Assembly: GCA_950106755.1 (NCBI GenBank) | Contig: OX467088.1 | Location: 30,032,401-30,096,400 of the forward strand | Direction: 5' to 3' | Origin: Climacium dendroides | Taxonomy: Eukaryota > Streptophyta > Bryopsida > Hypnales > Climaciaceae | Length of the DNA stretch: 64,000 nucleotides | Shown: positions 57,756-64,000 of the stretch, in pieces | Numbering within the stretch: position 1 is the stretch's first letter | Layout of the letters: each line of letters starts with the position of its first letter | Translations under genes and position numbers: made by a program | Notes under the pieces: model-generated | Seen by the model: only the letters and a program-made list of their open reading frames with translations | Told to the model about the DNA's origin: nothing | The model's database searches: none

Positions 57756-58271
57756 ATGCTGCGCTCAACGGCAGACGCAACGTCTGCGGCCATAGACTAC
57801 TCGAAGGGCGATGTCGAGGACGGCGTGGTGGACAGTCCCCCGAGTCGAGGGCCGATGAGGACCCCTATCTGCTCACCATCCCCACTCAAGCGGACATCCT
57901 CGACACGAGGGGGATCGTTCTCGCCAACTCCCCGGATGGAGATAGCGACGAATAGAAAACTGGAGTTGCCTATGGGGAAATCCTCGGGGGATCCTCGAGT
58001 CCAAAATGATCTTCCAGCCTCCCCAACGTGTTTGCCCGTTCTGGTCAGAGACCTGAATACTAGATCTCTGTCTCGGGGTTCCATGAAGAGTGAACAGGTC
58101 CGACAGCGTGCTCCACGTGTTACCAAGTCTGCATCTGGGGGTTCCCTCCGGAGTGAGCAAGTGCAACCGCAAGTTGTACCTGAGTTACCTCGGGTCGAGG
58201 ATAATCATCCTCGTCTTCCTTTATCTGGAGGAGGTAGACGATCGTTGTCAGGGGACTCACTTTTCCGTTAG
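57756..58271 (+). CDS. Unknown Ser/Pro/Arg-rich protein next to HAD gene A (possible C-terminal exon)
   Basis: The frame holds DVEDGVVDSPPSRGP and CSPSPLKRTSS, the same DVEDGVVDSPP and CSPSPL found 3' of HAD gene B (HVEDGVVDSPPEKKP, CSPSPLRSRE). In both genes it starts about 400 bp after the HAD stop codon. It is low-complexity with repeated SEQVR/SEQVQ. Its paired occurrence beside both HAD genes makes it more likely a real exon or partner gene than a shadow frame. A P2 palindrome lies at its end (58185-58203). Confidence 0.5.
   Translation: MLRSTADATSAAIDYSKGDVEDGVVDSPPSRGPMRTPICSPSPLKRTSSTRGGSFSPTPRMEIATNRKLELPMGKSSGDPRVQNDLPASPTCLPVLVRDLNTRSLSRGSMKSEQVRQRAPRVTKSASGGSLRSEQVQPQVVPELPRVEDNHPRLPLSGGGRRSLSGDSLFR
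58185..58203. repeat. P2 palindrome
   Basis: TTACCTCGG-G-TCGAGGATA, the rightmost clear P2 copy, in coding sequence. Weaker relatives lie at about 57836 and 57894. Confidence 0.6.
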
Positions 58272-58805
58272 AGGATTATCAGAGACCAACGACGATCTCT
58301 CGCCTCCAAATCAACTGGATTTGGTCTTTCGTATATAAACATTGACGATATGATGCTGCCAAAGCCGCCTCATCAACGGTCGAGATCTCATTCCGCTTCC
58401 GAGCTTCCTCCAAGCATCCGCAAGAAGAAGCATAAGGATAGTGGTTCTCATAGTGTGGGCTTCTCTGCTGCGGTGGACGGTGGAAGTGGACCGCACTAAA
58501 CGGTATATTCAATATTTTGGGAGTTTTCCAATGAAATGGGAGTAAATTTTGAATGACTTCGTGATTCCATAAGGCACATTATTGCAAATTGGGAAGAATG
58601 ACAAGTCTCCAACACGTAAAAATCATTGAGTTGCAATAAAGAGAGGTCTGAAATTAAGGAATGTGGAAAAGATATGCATCAATGCACTGATTGAATTCCA
58701 AATAATAGGCAAAATTCATCTCATATATATGCCACCTGTACGTCCAATATGAACAACTTCCAACTATTGAAGTGTCCGTCTAGTATAAACAACTATGAAC
58801 AAGTA

Positions 58806-59441
58806 TTAACCACGTGATGTACTCCTCAGCTTCTCAAGGGCCCTCCAAATTTCCGGGCCTCGACTGCATTTTGGCCTGACACCCGCACCTTCCTGGCGCA
58901 TGTATTCCCTCCACTGCGCCTGTAGTGACCTCCGTTCTGCAGAGTCCCAAGTGGAAGTCGAGGAATGAGTACACGCCGGCCTCTCGACTTTCCTCTTCAA
59001 CTTACTTGCTTCAGCCGATGCACAACGTGGGAGCAGAAGCTGTGCAACGTGGGGAGCATTGATTTCCACGTTCAAGTCATGTGGCGTATCGTTTTTCACT
59101 TCTGTTGTCTTCATTAGATAATTTGCATCTCCGTAGAGCTTTCTCTGCGTCCCTTTCTCTGAAGTAGTCGGCGACGATGAGGAATTCCTGACTTCCCTGG
59201 AGCGCAAAGGGGATGGCGAGCACGAAATTGGCAAGCGCGGCTTCTTCTCCGGAGGACTGTCCACCACTCCGTCCTCGACGTGCTTCACAGAGAAATCCAT
59301 GGTGGAATTCAATGTTGGAGCCGAGCACATGAAGTCCCCCATGCTAAGAATAATGTATTGTCCATAGTCAAGAAGGGAGTCCTCTGACGCTTGACATGGG
59401 AAGACCCCACCCCTTCTAGATTTTGTAGAAGGACTTCTCAC
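58806..59441 (-). CDS. Unknown protein next to HAD gene B (possible C-terminal exon)
   Basis: The frame starts at an acceptor-like CTTTCTATCAG and contains HVEDGVVDSPPEKKP, CSPSPLRSREV and a C-terminal RRSLQAQWREYMRQEGAG. Homology to the 57756-58271 frame in the DVEDGVVDSPP and CSPSPL blocks, and its position 3' of the HAD domain, suggest a shared gene design. It is open for 211 codons. Confidence 0.5.
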   Translation of the reverse strand: MRSPSTKSRRGGVFPCQASEDSLLDYGQYIILSMGDFMCSAPTLNSTMDFSVKHVEDGVVDSPPEKKPRLPISCSPSPLRSREVRNSSSSPTTSEKGTQRKLYGDANYLMKTTEVKNDTPHDLNVEINAPHVAQLLLPRCASAEASKLKRKVERPACTHSSTSTWDSAERRSLQAQWREYMRQEGAGVRPKCSRGPEIWRALEKLRSTSRG

Positions 59442-59571
59442 CTGATAGAAAGAGGAAGAGAATTAGCATTGGAACCTTCAACCAAGCACAATCACAGCAA
59501 GTCCACGATGAAGAGAAAGCAGAAGGGATGGAATACAAGCTAACTGAACAAACTTCAACTCAAACAACATA

Positions 59572-59670
59572 TTAGCGCGAAGCGCGCTAAAATTCAGCAT
59601 TTATAAAGGAGGAAAGTGTTATTCACAAACGCCATGATCGCCTACCACACCTTAGCGCGAAGCGTGCTAA
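59572..59670. repeat. Two P1-like hairpins
   Basis: TTAGCGCG-AAG-CGCGCTAA at 59572-59590 and a one-mismatch copy at 59652-59670, both followed by AAAATNCAG. They are in the space between HAD gene B and its possible C-terminal exon. Confidence 0.75.
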
Positions 59671-59746
59671 AATACAGTGCATGAGAATTAGAGGAACTGC
59701 AACATGCAAACAGCGAGAGCTTGACCGCATACCTCCACCAGTAAGT

Positions 59747-60480
59747 CTAACTAACAACAACAGGCCCAAGCAAGATCTCCATGAGACTGTTATACTCTCG
59801 ACGACCCCGTTCCTCGTACAGCATTCGTCTTCCAATCCTCCACATCTTATCCTCCTTAAAGGACTTGAGACCAGTGCTGCGGCTGCCGTTCAATTTTTGC
59901 AACCACGACAGTAAGACGGATAGAAGAGTTGTGTCCTTTTCCCCATTCCCTCGGTTACTCCACGAATCCAACAAAATTACATTTTCGAGCTTATTCATGA
60001 GGTGTTTGCGAGGGCTGTCATCGACTATGACAGTGTTATCGGGAGCAAAAATCCCGTGGAAGCCACCAAAAAGGACATCGAGGTTTTTAAGGAACAAGTC
60101 CTTATCCGTTCCCGGCTCTTTGTAAGCCACCAATCTCCCGGCCTTGTCCTTACGCTTGATCGTTTTACAGGAGTTCTGCCCGAGAACAAGGAAGGGTCAT
60201 TTTCCCTCACGAAAGAGGTAGTTAGCAATTTCATCGACCGTTGTTTTCTTCATGGAGCTCCATACATAAATGTTTGCGATCTTCTGTAGCTCCTTCAAGA
60301 ACTCGGTGCAATTGGAACGAACATAAACCGCTTTGGGTCTGACGGCGGCAAGAATGGTGGCTGAGTGCGGGTCCGAGGCCTTGTTAAACTACTTGATGGA
60401 AGGGTTAGACTTCATATCCTCACAGCGACATAAGATGCCATTGAGGTCCAGGACGACGTTCAACCACTTCTCTGCCCCCC
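59747..60480 (-). pseudogene. FCP1/SCP-like HAD phosphatase-fold gene B, inverted relative to A
   Basis: On the minus strand the frame from about 60480 reads KWLNVVLDLNGILC, then YVWSSM, and later DNTVIVDDSPRK, the three HAD motifs, with DLNG as in gene A. A TAG (60391-60389) and a TGA (60199-60197) interrupt it in the same frame; the final open part is 60133-59747. It keeps a VAYKEPGTDKDLFLKNLDVLFGG block that gene A shows only weakly. Gene A and gene B lie tail to tail with their Ser/Pro-rich partners between them. Confidence 0.65.
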
Positions 60481-61130
60481 CAAACCTCAATGGATGATGG
60501 ACGGCCTGCGATGATCCCTCACAATCTACTGTAGGATAAGACCCTTGCTAACAAACGTAGGAATTTCCAGCCAGTTACAATCATAAAACTGGCTTCATTG
60601 GAACGACAAGACAAATCAAACAAAAGCGTTCCCCGATCAGGATTGAAAAAATGTTAACAAAGTCCGGCCGCGTCATGAAGAAGGAAGTAGAGATTATACC
60701 TTCTCTAGTGCTGACTGTGAAGGCTGATCAACGTTTTTGCAACTGGCCGAATTCGGACTCGTTTGCAACAGATTTTGCATCGGAGGGACAACACAATCTT
60801 CAGGACATGATTCAATATTCAAGAGGCCTGCAATTCCAGAATCGGGGAAAAATTTCTCTGTGAGAGATATATTACAATTTCAGAGACATCGTCTTTTAGA
60901 ATACAGAACTCACTCTAGATATATCTACTAGCAACTACTATAGCTACAAAACATCCGCTTGACATCTAGCGCTGTATAAACATACAAAAAAATCAGCTAG
61001 GAATCTATCACACAATTTAGCGCGAGTCGCGCTAAATCTGCATCACGCATTCCGAACAAAAGTTTATTGTGCAGAACCTGCAGGTTGATCTTCGATGGGC
61101 AGGGCATCACTTCCAGACTCCAGCTTGAAC
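60481..61130. other. Intergenic DNA upstream of HAD gene B
   Basis: No gene is seen apart from short open frames. A perfect P1-like palindrome is at 61015-61037. Confidence 0.45.
61015..61037. repeat. P1-like palindrome, perfect 23 bp
   Basis: ATTTAGCGCGA, a central G, and TCGCGCTAAAT. The following CTGCATCACGCATTC resembles the spacer of the array at 1.6-2.4 kb. Confidence 0.85.
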
Positions 61131-61359
61131 ACTATATTCAATATTTTGAGAGGTTTGGAGTCTCTCAAAATAATATAGTCCATTTAGACCCTAAATAATG
61201 AATTATAATGTTCCACAGTTTAGGCTACATTTTCTAGTTGTAATTTGCAATTTCCATTAAAATGAGAGTCTTTTGAGTGATTCTCTGTTCAAACACATGT
61301 AATTTGGTTTAGAGTAAATGTTCTGATTAATATAAATAAAGATTGTGTTATTTTCTGAA

Positions 61360-61476
61360 CACCAAGTCATGAGCTCCGCAGTCTGTTGTAAGGGGTTGTT
61401 CATCTCATTGAAGCGGTCCGAGTTCGATTCCCATCAAGGACACTTGAGCGCATGAGAGAAAAAACATGACTTGGTG
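61360..61476 (+). repeat. tRNA-like segment in a hairpin, copy 3
   Basis: CACCAAGTCATG (61360-61371) and CATGACTTGGTG (61465-61476) are perfect complements. Inside is GAGTTCGATTCCC. The arms are more conserved among copies than the sequence between them. Confidence 0.55.
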
Positions 61477-61904
61477 CTGCTAAGTGAGCTTTGCAGGCAG
61501 GAAAATTGTAACAACCAACCGGCCCCCTATCCAGAATGTAACAAGTGCTTTACATGTTGACCAAATAAATAGTGGATATTTCCACTACATTTTGTTCCCC
61601 AATAGCAATGTAATTTCAAATAAAATGTACTCAATGATAAACACAAAATAAAATGAAGTAAAAAATAGATAAAACAAAGTTGAAGAATACAAAATAAAGA
61701 ATATTGAACAGAAAACATTGTTTTGTTAACACAAAACATACACTTCAACACATTTATGCAATACCAAGCAATGAAATACAAACAATCAAATCAAACCTAC
61801 ACCATCTACTCTAATATATGAATTCCATTCATTTTATAAAACATGACGATGGAAACAACATATTTATAAAACTTGCAATATACATCAATACATAGCTACA
61901 AATA

Positions 61905-64000
61905 TCAAGTATATGATGCAAGGCTTCGGTTGATGATGTCAATTTGAGCAACTGGAATCTTGATCATGCATTGGCGAGTATCCTTCCGAATGTTAGGCTT
62001 CCACGCTATCATAAGAGCATTTGTATGCTCCCAAAGTGGCGGTTCGGTTTCATCCACTTTCCAACGTAGACCTCTTTCACTGTCCCATCTAGTGTAGAAA
62101 TCTTGAACATCTTCATCTCTCGATGTTGGACGGAAGTACTGAATGCGTATACAATTAGGTTTCTCCGGATTACAATTTGAATCAGACAATGCCCTTACAA
62201 TCCAAACAAGATGACTGTCACCATCTGCGGGTCGAACTGCAACAAAATATCCTTCAAAGAGATCTCGACCCACCCTAAAGGATGGTTGTGGACGACCTCT
62301 CAAAGGGCCTACGTATGCATCATCTTCTCCGAACTCTTCACGGTCCTCGCCGTCTTCATCTAATTCATCCACCCGAGTAGCTTGAACACGGCTAGTTGGC
62401 CAGAAACCATCCTTTAAAACAGAAGATGAAGGTAGTGGCTCTAGCAATGCTATCTTGACGCCACGCCAGTAGTGCACTACGTGCTCATAACGTCTTCGGT
62501 ACTCCCCAGTGCGATCTTGATTGCACAAATTCTCCCAGTACTTTACAAATCCGGATATGCCCTTCAAGATGTCCTCCGTGCCTTTCATTGGACTTGGCAA
62601 AACTGCTTCTGGCACTCCACGTGGCCACAAACTTTGCCCTTCCGAGTCCTCCTTCCACAATTTCATTCCATTACCAGCCCCCTTTGGTAACCAATCAACA
62701 TCAGTGCACAACATCTTGTACTTCATAACTGGACATCCAGTAGAGTCCAAGTAAAACTTGACTTGTTGTGGCTTGGTATGACCAACCATGATGTCATTGC
62801 CGTCTAAAACATTGCCTGCTATAAAACCTTTGAAATCTGGCACCTCCTCTATGAGGTGAGGGATTGTTGGAATGGATTCCACATCCATAAACGACTTCAT
62901 AAGTGCAGGAATTGTAAGGAAGTTTTCCTTCTTCAAAAGCATACTCCATCTTCCAAAGAGCGCATCAATGTCGTCATGAATATGACCCACGATCATGACC
63001 CACGATCATGAAGTTCACGTACACTTCATGGAAGATCTTGTTTGCAACAAGTAGAGACCAGTAACAAAAAACAAATCTGTTTTTGTTGTCTCCGGTGGCA
63101 TTATCCATCTGCACATTCAGAATTGGAGGTAGTGGCATCCCTAGACTTAAGGTTTCCAGTGGTGGAGGTAGCGACGCTTCACACGCTTCGGCACCCTTGA
63201 GAATTGCCTTGGACAAATTTGTGGATCCCGACCCCGTAAACAATTGTCGAGAAGATGATTTCGGTAGTAATTCCAAATCTCGCAACAACTTTGCCATGCA
63301 GCCAATAGTGTAGTTGGAGTCGTGGGGAAACATATCCAAGCCATAATGCGCGTATCGAACATCACCATGACCGTGGGCAATCATGCCAGTCACTGAAACG
63401 GGCAACTTCGTGAGTCCATCAAGTTCTTTAGTCTTATGGGAAAAGACCGGAGAAGTAGTCTTGTCATGGTCCATCTTGTCATGCATGATTGTCAAACATT
63501 TGTGTGGAAACTCGTGCGAGCGATAACGATTGACATAATACATCTCCCTATGCACCCGAGCAATAGCCAAATGCTTGTCAAGCCTCCTTGACCATATCAA
63601 AGCACTTTGAGATCCAGCAATACAACTTCTTCGTAGCTCTTGTAATTTGTCACACACTGAACACCGAGCGAAATTATCACCAGATTTCTTCACCTCAAAC
63701 TCCAAGAACTTGGAAGACCTGATCTTGTTTAAGTTCGAAGTTGAAACCTCGGGTAATCCGAACGCTGCATTGACGTCGTTGATTTCCTTCATCTTACCCT
63801 TCCACTAAAAAGTAGAGGGAAGACACATAGAAACAACCTTGTCCCTTGACTTCAAAGTTCAAGTACGATGTGGCATGTCGTCTGCCTCCTTCTCGAGGAT
63901 GCACTTCAACGTTGTAGTTGCTTGTTGGGTGTGCTTTTTCGGCTTCTCCAATCTTGTATTTCCATGGTCTCTTGCCTCTCGTTTGTCCTTTCAATATTTG
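61905..64000 (-). pseudogene. Putative DDE transposase, DUF7869-type, copy 3 (partial, frameshifted)
   Basis: Two long frames (63792-62974 and 62996-61905) overlap at a 13-bp tandem duplication of GACCCACGATCAT (62985-62997 and 62998-63010), which shifts the frame inside the VGHTHDDID motif. Upstream, stops appear where copy 1 is open (a TGA after PHRT, a TAG before WKG). The protein is almost identical to copy 1, including IMHDKMDH, QMDNATGDNKN and the acidic VDELDEDGEDREEFGED stretch. The start lies beyond the window edge. Confidence 0.75.

Larger units (their letters stand above)
61131..64000 (-). mobile_element. DUF7869-type element, copy 3 (runs off the window)
   Basis: The 3' end at about 61131 (ACTATATTCAATATTTTGAG) matches copies 1 and 2. 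The non-coding 3' part up to 61904 aligns with copy 1. The 5' end is beyond the window. Confidence 0.65.

Noticed and set aside
2531..60480. In-frame TAG/TAA as glutamine in an altered genetic code, as in some ulvophyte algae
   Set aside because: TGA also occurs in frame, intact genes end in TAG, and several TAG codons align to Trp rather than Gln. Decay explains this better.

Overview
The window reads as nuclear DNA of a plant or other streptophyte, probably a large, repeat-rich genome such as that of a bryophyte, seed-free plant or charophyte (lineage is inference). Supporting signs: eukaryotic transposon superfamilies (hAT, CACTA, Ty3/gypsy with the plant-type primer-binding site TGGTATCAGAGC), GT-AG introns, short TTTAGGG-type interstitial telomere repeats, and long AT-rich intergenic DNA. 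No organelle or bacterial operon structure is visible. No ordinary single-copy host gene could be identified with confidence; almost everything belongs to mobile elements or gene families in decay.

Layout. 1-6.1 kb: a tandem array of GC-rich palindromes (1.6-2.4 kb), then copy 1 of a putative DUF7869-type DDE transposase element whose 3' end carries a tRNA-like segment inside a hairpin. 6.1-14.0 kb: nested copies of a 3-4.3 kb element family with TG...CA ends, 5-bp target duplications and a gag-like coiled-coil protein; one copy sits in a second, which sits in a third, and a head-to-head inverted repeat lies at 12.0-13.7 kb. 14.2-20.3 kb: two adjacent elements with CGGACGG-rich ends carrying a Myb/SANT-like plus protein-kinase-like gene and an unknown gene (G1). 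22.4-30.4 kb: a long decayed gene (G2; G1-like domain, coiled coil, RING finger), split by a gag-like element whose removal restores the frame. 30.3-34.7 kb: a decayed hAT transposase. 34.8-38.9 kb: Ty3/gypsy 5' LTR, primer-binding site and gag, the LTR split by another gag-like element. 38.9-43.2 kb: DUF7869 copy 2. 43.2-44.5 kb: a further gag-like gene. 46.3-47.0 kb: four exact-period 178-bp tandem repeats. 48.8-60.5 kb: a decayed locus with a ParB-like NGQH domain, a region resembling DNA-methyltransferase motif I, a SUMO-interaction-like motif, and two tail-to-tail FCP1/SCP-like HAD phosphatase genes; a CACTA element is inserted in one of its exons. 61.1-64.0 kb: DUF7869 copy 3.

The most unusual signal is a set of odd-length palindromes centred on CGANTCG. 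One family (core CGCGANTCGCG) forms the 1.6-2.4 kb array and recurs near 59.6 and 61.0 kb. Another (consensus TATCnTCGANTCGAnGATA) occurs at least 15 times between 44.9 and 58.2 kb, with eight copies in 740 bp just upstream of the ParB-like/methyltransferase-like locus and more in its introns and exons. Nearly all long genes here keep long open frames broken by isolated stop codons, often TAG at aligned Trp or possible Gln positions, consistent with methylation-linked C-to-T decay and not with an altered genetic code.
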